Source: Pseudomonas fulva 12-X
GTDB taxonomy: Bacteria > Pseudomonadota > Gammaproteobacteria > Pseudomonadales > Pseudomonadaceae
DNA: 64,000 nucleotides
Direction: 5' to 3'
Assembly: GCF_000213805.1 (NCBI RefSeq)
Contig: NC_015556.1
Coordinates: 4,231,001 to 4,295,000 of the forward strand
Position 1 is the stretch's first letter; each line of letters begins with the position of its first letter. A program made the position numbers and the translations under genes. Positions 42,713 through 55,949 of the stretch are shown here, one piece after another. Under the pieces are notes generated by a model. The model was not told the DNA's origin and made no database searches. It was given only the letters and a program-made list of their open reading frames with translations.

Positions 42713-43342
42713 TCAGACCAGTTTGTGCTCGACCGCGTAACGCACCAGGTCGGCCACCGAGTGCAGGTTGAGCTTCTGCATCAGCCGCGCCTTGTGGGTG
42801 CTGATGGTCTTGCTGCTCAGTGCCAGATGGGCGGCGATTTCGTTGACGCCCTCGCCCTGCACCAGGCGCTCGAACACCGAGAATTCGCGCTCGGACAGCA
42901 GCGCATGGGGCGGGCGCGAATCGGTCAGGCCAACCTCGAAGACCATGCGGTCGGCCAGATCGGGGTCGATGTAGCGCCCGCCACCGGCCACCTTGCGGAT
43001 GGCGGTGAGCAGCAGCGCCGGGTCGCTGTCCTTGGTGGCATAACCGGCGGCTCCGATCTTCAGTGCGCGGGCGGCCATCTGCGCCTCGTCGTGCATCGAC
43101 AGCACAAGAATCGCCGGCGCCTGGCTCAGCGCGCGAATCCGCGGAATCGCCTCCAGACCGTTGACGCCGGGCATGGAGATATCCAGCAGCACCACTTCGC
43201 ACGGCGTCTGCCGCAGGGTTTCCAGCAACTGCTCGCCGTTGCTCGCCTCGCCGACCACTTGCAGGTCGCGGGCCATGCCGATCAGCTGCTTGATGCCCTC
43301 ACGGACGATGGTGTGGTCTTCGGCTACCAGTACTCGGATCAC
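42713..43342 (-). CDS. agtR: LuxR/NarL-type response regulator AgtR
   Basis: The 209-residue protein has a receiver domain 'VIRVLVAEDHTIVREGIKQL', the phosphorylated Asp in 'EVVLLDISMPGVNGLEAI', then Thr/Ser and Lys switch residues in 'ILVLSMHDE' and 'YATKDSDP'. The C-terminal LuxR HTH is 'LSEREFSVFERLVQGEGVNE' followed by 'ALSSKTISTHKARLMQKLN'. GTG 43342 overlaps the kinase stop (GTGA). It neighbours agtABCD, as in P. aeruginosa, where AgtSR controls that uptake operon. Homology to AgtR is inferred from order. Confidence 0.9.
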   Translation of the reverse strand: MIRVLVAEDHTIVREGIKQLIGMARDLQVVGEASNGEQLLETLRQTPCEVVLLDISMPGVNGLEAIPRIRALSQAPAILVLSMHDEAQMAARALKIGAAGYATKDSDPALLLTAIRKVAGGGRYIDPDLADRMVFEVGLTDSRPPHALLSEREFSVFERLVQGEGVNEIAAHLALSSKTISTHKARLMQKLNLHSVADLVRYAVEHKLV

Positions 43343-45759
43343 GCGTTTGGCCTCTGTTCGATCATCGGGTCGCACTCGCTCAGCGGCACCCGCACGCGCA
43401 ACAGAGTACCTTCGCCAGGCCGGCTGTCGAGGTTCAATTGTCCGCCAAGCATCAGTACGCGCTCGCGCATGCCGACCAGGCCGAAGGAGTCGGCGCGCAC
43501 ACCGGCCGGATCGAAACCGCGGCCATCGTCGCTGATCGACAGGCACAGGCTGTCGCCCTGCAGCTCCAGACGTACCGTCACGGTATGCGCCTCGGCGTGG
43601 CGCATGACGTTGGTCAGCGCCTCTTGAAGAATACGGAACAGCCCGGTGGCCTTGGCGTCGCTCAGCGGTGGCACGTGCTCGGGCACCTCGACCAGGCAGG
43701 GCAACTGGGTGCGCGCCTCGAAGCGCCGCGCCTGCCATTCGATGGCCGAGGCGATGCCGGCATCCAGAATCGGCGGACGCAGCGCGGTGGCCACGTCACG
43801 CACCAGCTGGAACAGGTTGGCGATCAGCTTCTTCATGTTGTCCAGGCGCTCGCGCAGACCGGGGTCGAGGTCGGCGAAGCCCAGCTCGCACATCGAGGTT
43901 TCCAGCTTGAGCACGGTGAGCACCTGGCCGAGCTCGTCGTGCACCTCGCGGGCGATGCGCGCCTTCTCTTCCTCGCGCACGCTTTCCAAGTGCGCGGACA
44001 GATCGCGCAGGCGCGCCTGGGATTCGGCCAGCGCCAGCTCGTTGTGCTTGTTGTCGCTGATGTCCCAGACCACACCGTCCCAGATCACCCGGCCATCGGC
44101 CAGGCGCCGCGCCATGGCCTTGATGTCCACCCAGCGCGATTCGCCGCTGTGGGTGAGCATGCGGCCCTGCCAGTGCCAGTCACTATCGCTGTCGAAGGCC
44201 TCATCCTGCACGCGGTGGTAATCAGCCTTGTCGTCCGGGTGCACCAGGCTGCGCAGGCCGTGATCGGGGGCCAGCAGGGTCGCCGCCCGATAGCCGACCA
44301 GGCTCTCGCTGCCTTCGCCGATAAAGGCGAACAGCGAGGGGTCACCGGGCCGCGCCCGCTCCAGGCGAAACACCACGCCCGGCACGTTGGCGGCGATGCC
44401 CTGCAGGCGCGCCTCGCTTTCCTGCAGCGCGGCCAGGGCGCGGCGGCGCTCGGTGACATCGGTGATGAACACCACCAGGTATTCGGTATCGCGGTACTGC
44501 AGAAAGCTCAGCGACACGTCCACCGGCAGTCGGCTGCCGTCGGCGCGCAGGCATTCGGTCTCGAAGCTCGGTGGGCGCTCGTCACCCTTGCGTGCCAGGC
44601 GCCACAGTTCGAGCCAGCGGTCCATACTCAGCCCCGGCTCGAAATCGCTCAGCGGCCGGTCCACCAGCGCGCCGCTGCGATAGCCGAGCATGGACTCGGC
44701 AGCCTGGTTGGCGTAGCGCACGTGGCTGTCCCAGTTGACCCAGAGGATGCCGACCGTGCTGTTGTCAATGGAGAACTGCGACAGGCGCAAGGCGTCGCGG
44801 GCAATCTCGCGCAGCTCCACCTCGTGGCGCGCGGCGAGCAGGCGAAACTCCAGGTTGTCGCGCTGGCGGCGCAGCCACAGCGCCAGCAGCAGGGCGAACA
44901 CCAGCAGCAGGCCGAGCAGCAGGCTGATCGCCCGCCAGAAGCTCGCAGAGCTTTCCTGCTGCAGGTAGCTGGGCGGCAGCCAGCGGTTGTGCAGGTCATC
45001 CAGCTCGCGCGCCGAAACGCTGCGCAGCGCCACGTCGACGATACCCGCCAACTCCGGCCTATCGCGCCGGGTAGCCACGCGCAGCAGCTGCGGAAAACCG
45101 ATATCGCCAACGATGGCTAGGCCTAGGAACTCCGGCTCGCGGGACAAGCGGCCCAACTGGGCTTCGTCGAGCACCGCATAGCTGGCCTGCTGGTTGACCA
45201 CCCGCTGCAGCGCCTGGCGTGGTGTGGCGGTGACGTCCAGTTTGAGCCTTGGGTAGTTGCTGCGCAGGTAGTCGAGCACCGCATCGGAGCCTTTCAGGGC
45301 GACCGGTGAACGGCCGTCGAGCTGCTCCAGATCCACCGCGCCGCCGCCATCGCGCTCGCCGATCACCAGGTTCGAAACGCGCAGAAAAGGGTCGGAAAAC
45401 AACCAATGACGCAGCCCGGCTGGTGTCTGGCTGAGCCCCGAGGCGAGGTCGAGCTGATCGCTGCGCAGGGCCTGCTCCAGCTCCTCGGGCGTCTGAAAGG
45501 CGCGCCAGCGCACCTGCACGCCCATCAGCGCGGCCAGGGTGTTGACGATCTCCACGTTGGCGCCGGTCAGCCGATGCAGACGGCGGTCGAGCTGGGCATA
45601 GGGCGGCTGCAGCACCACGCCGGCACGCAGCACCGGGTTGGCGGCGAGCCACTGCTGCTGGGCGGAGTCGAAGATCTTCGCCGGCGCCGTTGGCGGCTCA
45701 TCTGCCCACAGCGTGGCAGGGATGCTCAGGATCAGAAGAAACAGCCAGCGCAGGATCAT
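43339..45759 (-). CDS. agtS: Sensor histidine kinase AgtS with periplasmic binding-protein domain
   Basis: The 806-residue protein has, in order: a signal/anchor ('MILRWLFLLILSIPATLWAD'), a periplasmic amino-acid binding-protein type domain (about 35-265), a membrane helix ('AISLLLGLLLVFALLLALWL'), two PAS/PAC domains (about 320-590, 'STVGILWVNWDSHVRYANQA'), a HisKA_3 dimerisation helix 'KARIAREVHDELGQVLTVLK' with the phospho-His, and an HATPase domain ('ILQEALTNVMRHAEAHTVTV', 'SISDDGRGFDPAG'). It senses a solute outside the membrane and phosphorylates the adjacent LuxR regulator. In P. aeruginosa the counterpart responds to 5-aminovalerate and related signals; assignment by context. Confidence 0.9.
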   Translation of the reverse strand: MILRWLFLLILSIPATLWADEPPTAPAKIFDSAQQQWLAANPVLRAGVVLQPPYAQLDRRLHRLTGANVEIVNTLAALMGVQVRWRAFQTPEELEQALRSDQLDLASGLSQTPAGLRHWLFSDPFLRVSNLVIGERDGGGAVDLEQLDGRSPVALKGSDAVLDYLRSNYPRLKLDVTATPRQALQRVVNQQASYAVLDEAQLGRLSREPEFLGLAIVGDIGFPQLLRVATRRDRPELAGIVDVALRSVSARELDDLHNRWLPPSYLQQESSASFWRAISLLLGLLLVFALLLALWLRRQRDNLEFRLLAARHEVELREIARDALRLSQFSIDNSTVGILWVNWDSHVRYANQAAESMLGYRSGALVDRPLSDFEPGLSMDRWLELWRLARKGDERPPSFETECLRADGSRLPVDVSLSFLQYRDTEYLVVFITDVTERRRALAALQESEARLQGIAANVPGVVFRLERARPGDPSLFAFIGEGSESLVGYRAATLLAPDHGLRSLVHPDDKADYHRVQDEAFDSDSDWHWQGRMLTHSGESRWVDIKAMARRLADGRVIWDGVVWDISDNKHNELALAESQARLRDLSAHLESVREEEKARIAREVHDELGQVLTVLKLETSMCELGFADLDPGLRERLDNMKKLIANLFQLVRDVATALRPPILDAGIASAIEWQARRFEARTQLPCLVEVPEHVPPLSDAKATGLFRILQEALTNVMRHAEAHTVTVRLELQGDSLCLSISDDGRGFDPAGVRADSFGLVGMRERVLMLGGQLNLDSRPGEGTLLRVRVPLSECDPMIEQRPNA

Positions 45760-45895
45760 GCACGAATACCGGAAACGAATCGGAAGCCGCCAAGCTGAAC
45801 ACGGGCGGCACAGGCCGCATTAAGCATCATCAGGATCTGACAAATCCACGACAAGTGATTAGGCTGCCCTGCATCGAATACTTTCAGGCCCTGCC

Positions 45896-46870
45896 ATGAC
45901 GCGCCTTCGCCACCTGCCCCGCTACGCCCTGTGTCTGACTCTGCTGGCCAGCGCGCTGGCCGTACACGCCGAACAGAGCGCGCCTGCCGAGGCCGCCGAC
46001 AAGAACGCAGCCAAGCCCGAGCAGCGCGCGCCACTGGCCGAGCGCAGCGATCTGGAAGCATCGGCACTGGAACGCCAGCTGGCAGCCAGCGAACAGCAGC
46101 AACTCGACGCTGCCGGCACCACCTTTCTGGCCCTGTGGCGGCCGGCCAACGCCCCGGCGCCCATGGGTGCGGTGATTCTCGTGCCGGGCGACGATGAAAG
46201 CGCCGACGCACCGCCAACCGTCGGCCCACTGCGCCGCAAAATTCCGGACGCCGGCTGGCACAGCCTGAGCCTGACCCTGCCCGACCCCCAGGGCGCCAAT
46301 CTGCCGGTGCGTAAACCAGAGGCACCGGCCAGCGGTGACAGCAAAGCTGACGAATCCGCTGCCGAAAAGGCGCCGGAACCCGCAGCGCCGGAGCCGACCA
46401 CACAAGCTCCATCGCCTGACGCCGAAGCGGCCCGCGCCGCCCACGTCGAGCGGGTATTCGCCCGTATCGATGCCGGTATCGCCTTCGCCGGGCAGCAGCA
46501 GGCCAAGGTCGTGGTGCTGCTCGGCCATGGCAGCGGTGCCTACTGGGCGGCGCGCTACATCGCCGAGCGCAAGCCGGCCAACGTACGCCATCTGGTGTTG
46601 GTCGATGTGAATCAGCCGGAGGGCTTCGACGCGCCGTTCAATGATCTGCTGGGGCAGCTCACTGCCAAGGTCGGCGACTTCTATTACCGCGACACGGCAG
46701 CCGCGCGGCAGGCGGCGCTGGCGCGCAAACAACTGAGTCAGCGGCAGAAGCAGCCCGCTTTGGTGCAGATCGCCCTGGACGCCCTGCCGGGCAACCCGGA
46801 TGTCGCCCAGGAGCAGTTGTTCCGTCGCTTGCGCGGCTGGCTGGACAAGCACGCCGGCGGCGCCAAGTAG
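45896..46870 (+). CDS. DUF3530 family secreted protein, alpha/beta-hydrolase-like
   Basis: The 324-residue protein has a signal peptide ('LCLTLLASALAVHAEQS'). The ~60 residues after it are Glu/Ala-rich, then 'AVILVPGDDESADAPPTVGP' and 'VVVLLGHGSGAYWAARYIAE' with a G-H-G-S-G nucleophile elbow. A Pro/Ala/Glu-rich linker is inserted near residues 145-175. Periplasmic; no known function. A catalytic triad is plausible but the acid and His are not evident to me. Divergent from agtS by 136 bases. Confidence 0.82.
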   Translation: MTRLRHLPRYALCLTLLASALAVHAEQSAPAEAADKNAAKPEQRAPLAERSDLEASALERQLAASEQQQLDAAGTTFLALWRPANAPAPMGAVILVPGDDESADAPPTVGPLRRKIPDAGWHSLSLTLPDPQGANLPVRKPEAPASGDSKADESAAEKAPEPAAPEPTTQAPSPDAEAARAAHVERVFARIDAGIAFAGQQQAKVVVLLGHGSGAYWAARYIAERKPANVRHLVLVDVNQPEGFDAPFNDLLGQLTAKVGDFYYRDTAAARQAALARKQLSQRQKQPALVQIALDALPGNPDVAQEQLFRRLRGWLDKHAGGAK

Positions 46871-46882
46871 CCGCCGAGACGC

Positions 46883-47641
46883 TTAGCGGAAACCGCGACG
46901 CTGGCGAATCAACGCATAGGCGTTGTGCAGCTCGCGGGTCGCTTCGGTGGCCTCGCGCACCTTTTCCGGCGCCGCACCGCTGCCCGCCAGTTTGTCGGGA
47001 TGGTGACGACTGAGCAGCCGTCGATAGGCCTTCTTGATCTGCTGCACGTCGCTGTCAGCCGTCATACCGAGCAGACGCAGGGCCTGCTGATAACTGTCGG
47101 CAGCCGCGGCCGGCGGACCACGGCGCGGGGAATAAGCGTCGCTGAACGCCTCCTGGGCTTCGACGGCAATGCCCAACCACTTGCCCCACAGCAGGATCAG
47201 CTCGCGCTCGGCCTGGCCCACCTTGCCGTCGGCCCAGGCCATGCGCCAACAGGCGCGCAGCAGTTCCTGCGCCTCATCACGGCGCAGCAGCAGCGGACCG
47301 CGCAGGTTGTCCTGGCCGGTTTTGCCCCGCGAGAAGGCTTCGATGGCCGCCGCCCTGCCGGCCTCGCCCAACGCCAGGCGCTGCATCTCGGCGCGGGCCT
47401 GGCGGATGTGCGCCTGCTGCACCACGCCATCGCTCTTGGCCAGACGACCAAGCATGACGAACAGCAGGTTATCGTCGGCGACCACGGGCTTGCCGACCAG
47501 CCGCTCGCTCAGGGTCCTCCAGCCTCGCAAACCCAGGCGGCGGTCCAGCACCTGGCCAAGCAGACCACCGAGCAGCAGACCGGGAATGCTCGCCAGGGCG
47601 AAGCCGGCCAGCGCCCCCACCAACGTCAGCGGCCAGTACAT
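46883..47641 (-). CDS. djlA: DjlA-like co-chaperone (TerB plus J domain)
   Basis: The 252-residue protein has an N-terminal membrane segment ('MYWPLTLVGALAGFALASIP', with Gly-rich 'LLLGGLLGQVLDRR'), a TerB-like helical domain ('LFVMLGRLAKSDGVVQQAHI', 'CWRMAWADGKVGQAERELIL') and a C-terminal J domain with the HPD motif ('LLSRHHPDKLAGSG') that stimulates DnaK. ATG 47641 is one base after the murU stop, so the longer frame is rejected. Envelope stress or capsule regulation is the known role in enteric bacteria; here inferred. Confidence 0.92.
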   Translation of the reverse strand: MYWPLTLVGALAGFALASIPGLLLGGLLGQVLDRRLGLRGWRTLSERLVGKPVVADDNLLFVMLGRLAKSDGVVQQAHIRQARAEMQRLALGEAGRAAAIEAFSRGKTGQDNLRGPLLLRRDEAQELLRACWRMAWADGKVGQAERELILLWGKWLGIAVEAQEAFSDAYSPRRGPPAAAADSYQQALRLLGMTADSDVQQIKKAYRRLLSRHHPDKLAGSGAAPEKVREATEATRELHNAYALIRQRRGFR

Positions 47642-47642
47642 A

Positions 47643-49336
<1,694 letters not shown>

Positions 49337-49460
49337 TGCAAGGGTCTCCGACGGCGCTAGCCGTTGCGCGGGTCATGCTTTATTATCCAGCATCTTTTTC
49401 AGCCCATCGAGAGGCGTGCGGCCCCTGGGCCAAAAGCGCACAGGAAGCCCGGAAAACAAG

Positions 49461-52253
49461 ATGGCAGTAAAATACCCCGCTTTTCGCAAGAAATTCCCGC
49501 TTCTGGTAACGGGTGGCCTGTTGGCCCTGCAGCCCTTCGCCAGCCCATTCGCCACCGCTGCCGAACAATTCGACTGCCAGGCATCGCCAACCGGCGGTTG
49601 GGCCTGTGCTCCGAAAGCCAGCAACGCCAACGTGCCGAGCCGTCCGAACCACAGCGCCAACTCGGTGAGCAGTGGTGGTTCTGCGGCGAGCGTGGCCGCC
49701 AAGCCTGATACCAAGGCCGCTCCGACGCAAGTGACCGAAGCCGGTGGCCGCGCCCTCGCCTCGCGCAGCGCCGACTACAGCCACCTGGACTGGGTACCGC
49801 GCGAGAAGCTGACCAGTGCCCAGTTGGCGGAGATCGGCCCGGCCTGTTCCGGCGCCTACATCGAGCCACCCCGCCCGGGCATGAACGACAAGACGCCGAT
49901 GAGCGAAGCGCCGATGTTCGTATCGGCCAAGGCTTCGCGCTATCAGCAGGAAGAGCAGGTCGCGACCCTCGCCGGTGACGTGGTGGTACGCCAGGCCGGC
50001 ATGCAGGTCGAGGCCGACGAAGCCAGCCTGCACCAGGCCGAAAACCGTGGCGAGCTGGTCGGCAACGTTCGCCTGCGCGACCAGGGCGCCCTGGTGGTTG
50101 GTGATCGTGGCGAGCTGCAGCTGGATAACGGCGAAGCGCGCATCGACAACGCCGAGTACGTGATGCACGCCCAACACGTACGTGGCAGTGCGGCTTACGC
50201 CAAGCGCGAAGAAACCGCGATTATCCGCCTCAAGGACGGCACCTACACCAGCTGCGAACCGGGCAGCAACGCCTGGTACCTGAAGGGCAACAACATCACC
50301 CTGAACCCGGCCACCGGTTTCGGTACCGCGACCAATGTCACCCTGCGGGTCAAGGATGTTCCGGTGTTCTACACGCCGTACATCTACTTCCCGATCGATG
50401 ACCGCCGCCAGTCCGGTTTCCTGCCGCCGAGCTTCGGCAGCTCCAGTGGTAATGGTCTGACCCTGCAGACGCCTTACTACTTCAACCTGGCACCGAACTT
50501 CGACGCCACCCTGTACCCGACCTACATGGCCAAACGCGGTTTGCTGATGGAAGGTGAATACCGCTACCTGACCCGCAACAGCGAAGGCCAGGTTGGCGGC
50601 GCCTACCTAGACGACCAGGAAGACGAGCGCAAGCTGCAGTCGGGTTACAAGGATCAGCGCTGGATGTACAGCTGGCAGCACAAGCAGGGCCTCAATGAGC
50701 GCCTGCTGGCTGACATTGACTACACCGATATCAGCGACCCTTATTACTTCCAGGATCTGAACACCGATCTGGGCATCGAAACCTCCAGCTACGTCAACCA
50801 GCGCGGCACCCTGACCTGGCGCGGCGACAGCTACACGGCAAAACTCAATGCCCACGCCTACGAGCTGGCCACCATCACCGATGTGACGCCTTACGACCGT
50901 CTGCCGCAAATCACCCTGGATGGCAAGCTGCCCTTCGAGCCGGGCGGTCTGAATTTCACCTACGGTAGCGAGCTGGTTCGCTTCGAGCGTAATCTGCGAA
51001 GTGGCGATTACATTAATCAGGACGGTATATCAGAAGGGCCTTGGAACGACGCAAACGTTCAGGGCCTGGCACGCGCCAACGGTACCCGCCTGCATGTTGA
51101 GCCGGGCGTAAGCCTGCCCCTGGACTGGAGTTGGGGCTACGTCAAGCCGCAGCTTAAATACATGCAGACTAATTACGATCTGGACCTCGACAGCCAAGGC
51201 AAGAGAGATCTGGCTCAAGCAATACCAGAGGATTTCTTCTACGGCCAGAAATACAAGAGCAGCCAGAGCCGAGGCGTTGGCTTGTTCAGCGTCGACAGCG
51301 GCCTGTACTTCGATCGCAACACCTCGCTGTTCGGTCGCGAAGCCCGCCAGACCCTCGAACCGCGCCTGTTCTACCTCTATGCCCCGGAAAAGGACCAGAC
51401 CGACATCCCGGTTTTCGACACCACCGAAAGCACCTTCAACTATGCCTCGCTGTGGCGTGAGAACCGCTTTACCGGCAAGGATCGCATCGGCGACGAGAAC
51501 AAGATCTCCCTGGGCGTGACCAGCCGCTGGATCGAAGCCAACGGCTTCGAGCGTCAGCGCTTCAGCATCGGCCAGGCGTTCTATTTCGAAGATCGCAAGG
51601 TGCAGATGCCGGGCATCGACTATCGTGACCGCGATGAAGCCACCTCCTCGGTATCGCCCTACGCCCTGGAATACATGTATCGCTACAACCAGGACTGGCG
51701 CTTCACTTCGGACTTCAACTGGGATCCGGATACTCACCGCACCCGTTCCGGCAGCGCCATGTTCCACTATCAGCCGGCCGACAACCCCCGCAAGATCGTC
51801 AATGCCGGTTATCGCTATCGCAACGACACGCTCAACTATGACCAGAGCAAGGGCGAGTGGAGCTACGGTAGCGATTACGGTACGCCAGGCACAAGCACCT
51901 TCATCAAGGACTACTACAAGATCAACCAGCATGATTTCTCGGTCATCTGGCCAATCGGCCCGCAGTGGAGCCTGATCTCGCGCTGGCAGTACGACTACGG
52001 CCGCAACCGTACCCTGGAAGCCTTTGGCGGCTTCGAGTACGACAGTTGCTGCTGGAAGCTGCGTGTGATCAACCGCTACTGGATCGACTACGACGAGGTC
52101 AGCCTCAATCCATCGCGCAACGACCAGTCCGACAGCGGCATCTTCCTGCAGATCGTCCTCAAGGGCCTGGGTGGCGTGACTGGCAACAACGTTGAGACAT
52201 TCCTCGACCAAGGCATTCAAGGTTATCGTGAACGTGAAGAACAAGCTCACTGA
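49461..52253 (+). CDS. lptD: LPS-assembly protein LptD
   Basis: A 930-residue outer-membrane translocon for lipopolysaccharide. A signal peptide starts at ATG 49461 ('[20 protein letters not shown]'), with GGAA ahead. The N-terminal periplasmic LptA-like domain includes '[20 protein letters not shown]'. A large beta-barrel follows, ending '[17 protein letters not shown]'. Cys are where the family forms its disulfides: two near the mature start ('[15 protein letters not shown]'), one in 'YTSCEPGSN', and the adjacent pair in 'YDSCCWKLR'. The upstream GTG extension to 49416 lacks a ribosome site. Followed by surA, which folds LptD. Confidence 0.97.
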   Translation: MAVKYPAFRKKFPLLVTGGLLALQPFASPFATAAEQFDCQASPTGGWACAPKASNANVPSRPNHSANSVSSGGSAASVAAKPDTKAAPTQVTEAGGRALASRSADYSHLDWVPREKLTSAQLAEIGPACSGAYIEPPRPGMNDKTPMSEAPMFVSAKASRYQQEEQVATLAGDVVVRQAGMQVEADEASLHQAENRGELVGNVRLRDQGALVVGDRGELQLDNGEARIDNAEYVMHAQHVRGSAAYAKREETAIIRLKDGTYTSCEPGSNAWYLKGNNITLNPATGFGTATNVTLRVKDVPVFYTPYIYFPIDDRRQSGFLPPSFGSSSGNGLTLQTPYYFNLAPNFDATLYPTYMAKRGLLMEGEYRYLTRNSEGQVGGAYLDDQEDERKLQSGYKDQRWMYSWQHKQGLNERLLADIDYTDISDPYYFQDLNTDLGIETSSYVNQRGTLTWRGDSYTAKLNAHAYELATITDVTPYDRLPQITLDGKLPFEPGGLNFTYGSELVRFERNLRSGDYINQDGISEGPWNDANVQGLARANGTRLHVEPGVSLPLDWSWGYVKPQLKYMQTNYDLDLDSQGKRDLAQAIPEDFFYGQKYKSSQSRGVGLFSVDSGLYFDRNTSLFGREARQTLEPRLFYLYAPEKDQTDIPVFDTTESTFNYASLWRENRFTGKDRIGDENKISLGVTSRWIEANGFERQRFSIGQAFYFEDRKVQMPGIDYRDRDEATSSVSPYALEYMYRYNQDWRFTSDFNWDPDTHRTRSGSAMFHYQPADNPRKIVNAGYRYRNDTLNYDQSKGEWSYGSDYGTPGTSTFIKDYYKINQHDFSVIWPIGPQWSLISRWQYDYGRNRTLEAFGGFEYDSCCWKLRVINRYWIDYDEVSLNPSRNDQSDSGIFLQIVLKGLGGVTGNNVETFLDQGIQGYREREEQAH

Positions 52254-53529
52254 GTACATGCGCCCGCTGCTATTGGGCGCGATGTTTCTGGGTACTGCGG
52301 CGCACGCCGATGTACAGCCTCTCAACCGCGTGGTGGCGATCGTCGATAACGACGTGATCATGCAAACCCAGCTGGACGCCCGGGTACAGGAAGTGCAGCG
52401 CACCATCGCCAAGCGCGGTGGTGAGGTGCCGCCGGCCAACGTGCTGACCCAGCAGGTGCTGGATCGCCTGATTCTGGAGAACATTCAGTTGCAGATGGGT
52501 GAGCGCGCTGGCATCCGCATCAGCGACGAAGAACTCAACCAGGCCATGGCCACCGTTGCCCAGCGTAACGGCATGACCATGGATCAGTTCCGCGACGCTC
52601 TGGCGAAGGACGGCCTGTCCTTCAATGATGCCCGCGACCAGATCTCCCGCGAAATGATCATCAGCCGCGTGCGCCAGCGCCGCGTGGCCGAGCGCATTCA
52701 GGTGACCGAGCAGGAAGTGAAGAACTTCCTCGCCTCGGATCTGGGCAAGATGCAGCTGTCCGAAGAGTTCCACCTGGCCAATATCGTCATCCCGATTCAG
52801 GAAGATGCCTCCTCCAACGCCCTGCAAGCCGCCGAACGCCGCGCCCAGGACATCTACCAGCAGGCCCGTCAGGGTGGTGACTTCGCCAAGCTGGCAATCG
52901 CCAACTCGGCCAGCGATACCGCGTTGGACGGTGGTGACATGGGCTGGCGCAAGGCAGCCCAGCTGCCCCCGCCCTTCGACAGCATGATCAGCGCCATGAG
53001 CGTGGGCGACGTTACCGAGCCGATTCGCACTCCGGGTGGTTTCATCATCCTCAAGGTGCTGGAGAAGCGCGGTGGTGAAGCGGCGGCCGTACGTGACGAA
53101 GTGAACGTGCGCCATATCCTGATCAAGCCGAGCGAAATTCGTACCGACGCCGAGGCCAAGGTATTGGCCGAGCGCCTGTACCAGCGCATTCAGGCTGGGG
53201 AAGATTTCGCCGAACTGGCGAAGAACTTCTCCGAAGACCCAGGTTCTGCGCTCAATGGTGGCAGCCTCAACTGGATCGACCCGAACGCCTTGGTGCCGGA
53301 ATTCCGCGAGGTGATGAACAACACCGCCAGCGGCGAAGTATCCAAGCCCTTCAAGAGCCAGTTCGGCTGGCACGTGCTGCAGGTGATGGGCCGTCGCGCC
53401 ACTGACAGCAGCGAGCAGATGCGTGAGCAGCAGGCCCTGAACCTGCTTCGCAATCGCAAGTACGACGAGGAGCTGCAAACCTGGCTGCGTCAGATTCGCG
53501 ACGAAGCCTATGTGGAGATCAAGCTGTAA
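52234..53529 (+). CDS. surA: Periplasmic chaperone/peptidyl-prolyl isomerase SurA
   Basis: The ~431-residue protein has a signal peptide '[18 protein letters not shown]' region after a short charged start, a SurA N-domain ('[20 protein letters not shown]') and two parvulin domains ('[15 protein letters not shown]' and '[16 protein letters not shown]'). It escorts outer-membrane barrels, LptD in particular. GTG 52234 matches the usual start of Pseudomonas SurA; GTG 52228, five bases after AAGG, is possible. Overlaps the lptD end by about 20 bases. Confidence 0.96.
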   Translation: MKNKLTEYMRPLLLGAMFLGTAAHADVQPLNRVVAIVDNDVIMQTQLDARVQEVQRTIAKRGGEVPPANVLTQQVLDRLILENIQLQMGERAGIRISDEELNQAMATVAQRNGMTMDQFRDALAKDGLSFNDARDQISREMIISRVRQRRVAERIQVTEQEVKNFLASDLGKMQLSEEFHLANIVIPIQEDASSNALQAAERRAQDIYQQARQGGDFAKLAIANSASDTALDGGDMGWRKAAQLPPPFDSMISAMSVGDVTEPIRTPGGFIILKVLEKRGGEAAAVRDEVNVRHILIKPSEIRTDAEAKVLAERLYQRIQAGEDFAELAKNFSEDPGSALNGGSLNWIDPNALVPEFREVMNNTASGEVSKPFKSQFGWHVLQVMGRRATDSSEQMREQQALNLLRNRKYDEELQTWLRQIRDEAYVEIKL

Positions 53530-53548
53530 TCAGCTTGAACACCAGCGA

Positions 53549-53573
53549 AGCCCGGCCCAGCGCCGGGCTTTTT
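53549..53573 (+). terminator. Rho-independent terminator after surA
   Basis: AGCCCGGC-CCAGC-GCCGGGCT followed by TTTTC, 20 bases after the surA stop. It separates lptD-surA from the pdxA group. Confidence 0.9.
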
Positions 53574-53623
53574 CATTTATACCTGAACTAGAATCATAGT
53601 CGCCCTGCCCTCGAGACCGGATC

Positions 53624-54622
53624 ATGCCCAACAGCCTGCGCTTCGCCCTCACTCCCGGAGAACCTGCCGGCATCGGCCCAGACCTGTGCCTGTTGATCGC
53701 CCGCGAGCAGCAAACCCATGCACTGATCTGCGTCGCTAGCCGTACATTGCTGCTAGCTCGCGCGGCGGAGCTGGGGCTGCAGATCGAGCTGATCGATACC
53801 GCCCCCGATACCTGGCCGACGCAACCTGCTCCGGCCGGCAGCCTGTACGTGTGGGACACGCCGCTGGGTGAGCCGGTGATTACTGGCCAGCTGAGCAAAG
53901 CCAACGCCGCCTATGTGCTGCAGACCCTGACGCGTGCTGCCGAGGGCTGCATGGACGGCAGCTTTGCTGGGCTGATCACCGCGCCGGTGCACAAGGGCAT
54001 CATCAACGATGCGGGAATGGCTTTTTCCGGCCATACCGAATTTCTTGCCGACCTGACCGGCACGCCCCAGGTGGTGATGATGCTGGCGACCCGCGGCCTG
54101 CGGGTCGCGCTGGTCACTACCCACCTGCCGCTCAAGGACGTGGCCAGCGCCATCACCACCGAGCGCCTGGAGCGCGTGACCCGCATCCTGCACGCCGACT
54201 TGCGCGACAAGTTCGGCATCGCCAGGCCGCGCATCCTGGTCTGCGGCCTCAATCCTCATGCTGGCGAAGGCGGCCATCTGGGACGCGAGGAAATCGACGT
54301 CATCGAGCCCGCGCTCGAGCAGCTTCGCGGTGAAGGCATGAAGCTGATCGGCCCGCTGCCCGCCGATACGCTGTTCACCCCCAAGCACCTGGAGCATTGC
54401 GATGCGGTGCTCGCCATGTATCACGACCAGGGCCTGCCGGTGCTCAAATACAAAGGCTTCGGCGCGGCGGTGAACGTGACCCTGGGCCTGCCGATCATCC
54501 GCACCTCGGTAGATCACGGTACTGCGCTGGACCTTGCCGGCACCGGGCGTATCGACTGCGGCAGCCTGCAGGTCGCTTTGGAAACCGCCTATGAAATGGC
54601 GGACAGCCGCATTACGCCCTGA
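53624..54622 (+). CDS. pdxA: 4-hydroxythreonine-4-phosphate dehydrogenase PdxA
   Basis: The 332-residue NAD-dependent enzyme acts in vitamin B6 synthesis. '[14 protein letters not shown]' opens the N-terminus, and the three metal-binding His fall in '[13 protein letters not shown]', '[16 protein letters not shown]' and '[15 protein letters not shown]'. '[17 protein letters not shown]' closes the active site. Normal length, ATG as annotated. First of pdxA-rsmA-apaG-apaH-glpE. Confidence 0.97.
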   Translation: MPNSLRFALTPGEPAGIGPDLCLLIAREQQTHALICVASRTLLLARAAELGLQIELIDTAPDTWPTQPAPAGSLYVWDTPLGEPVITGQLSKANAAYVLQTLTRAAEGCMDGSFAGLITAPVHKGIINDAGMAFSGHTEFLADLTGTPQVVMMLATRGLRVALVTTHLPLKDVASAITTERLERVTRILHADLRDKFGIARPRILVCGLNPHAGEGGHLGREEIDVIEPALEQLRGEGMKLIGPLPADTLFTPKHLEHCDAVLAMYHDQGLPVLKYKGFGAAVNVTLGLPIIRTSVDHGTALDLAGTGRIDCGSLQVALETAYEMADSRITP

Positions 54623-54741
54623 GTCGACTGTCGAGAGCGGCGCCGCTGCACAGGTGTTCCCTGCTAAACTGCGCGTTTTCGCCTGACCGCTTTACGCGCT
54701 TGCTTGATGCATGCAGCTTGAAGCCTGGAGCTGCTTTTCAG

Positions 54742-55554
54742 ATGTCCGAGCCTTACCAACACCGCGCGCGCAAGCGTTTCGGCCAGAACTTCCTCCATGA
54801 CGCTGGGGTGATTCACCGCATCCTGCGCGCCATCCACGCTCGCGAAGGCGAGCACCTGCTGGAGATCGGCCCGGGCCAGGGTGCGCTCACCGAAGGGCTG
54901 CTCAACAGCGGCGCACAACTCGACGTGATCGAGCTGGACCTGGACCTGATCCCGATCCTGCAGGCCAAGTTCGCCGACCAGCCGCGCTTTCGACTGAATC
55001 AGGGGGACGCGCTGAAATTCGACTTTTCCAGCCTGCAGGCCGCTCCCAACAGCCTGCGCGTAGTCGGCAACCTGCCCTACAACATTTCCACACCACTGAT
55101 TTTCCACCTGCTGGACAACGCCCACCTGATCCGTGACATGCACTTCATGCTGCAGAAGGAAGTGGTCGAGCGCCTGGCCGCGGGCCCGGGCGGCGGCGAC
55201 TGGGGGCGGCTGTCGATCATGGTGCAGTACCACTGCCAGGTGGAGCATCTGTTCAACGTTGGCCCCGGCGCGTTCAACCCGCCGCCGAAGGTCGACTCGG
55301 CCATCGTGCGCCTGGTGCCGCACCAGGTGCTACCGCACCCAGCCAAGGATCATCGCCTGCTCGAGCGCGTGGTGCGCGAGGCGTTCAACCAGCGCCGCAA
55401 GACCCTGCGTAATACCCTCAAGGCGCTGCTGCCGGCCAGCGAGATCGAAGCGGCTGGCGTCGACGGCAGCCTGCGCCCCGAGCAGCTTGATCTGGCGGCC
55501 TTCGTGCGCCTGGCCGACCAGCTGGCGCTGCAAACCGCGCCTTCGCCCACCTGA
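54742..55554 (+). CDS. rsmA: 16S rRNA dimethyladenosine transferase RsmA (KsgA)
   Basis: The 270-residue enzyme methylates A1518/A1519 of 16S rRNA. '[18 protein letters not shown]' is the N-terminal signature, '[16 protein letters not shown]' the SAM loop and '[18 protein letters not shown]' the NLPY catalytic motif. I use ATG 54742, with GGAG 11 bases ahead. In Pseudomonas the symbol ksgA avoids confusion with the RNA-binding RsmA. Confidence 0.97.
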   Translation: MSEPYQHRARKRFGQNFLHDAGVIHRILRAIHAREGEHLLEIGPGQGALTEGLLNSGAQLDVIELDLDLIPILQAKFADQPRFRLNQGDALKFDFSSLQAAPNSLRVVGNLPYNISTPLIFHLLDNAHLIRDMHFMLQKEVVERLAAGPGGGDWGRLSIMVQYHCQVEHLFNVGPGAFNPPPKVDSAIVRLVPHQVLPHPAKDHRLLERVVREAFNQRRKTLRNTLKALLPASEIEAAGVDGSLRPEQLDLAAFVRLADQLALQTAPSPT

Positions 55555-55568
55555 TTGATCGAATGCCC

Positions 55569-55946
<378 letters not shown>

Positions 55947-55949
<3 letters not shown>
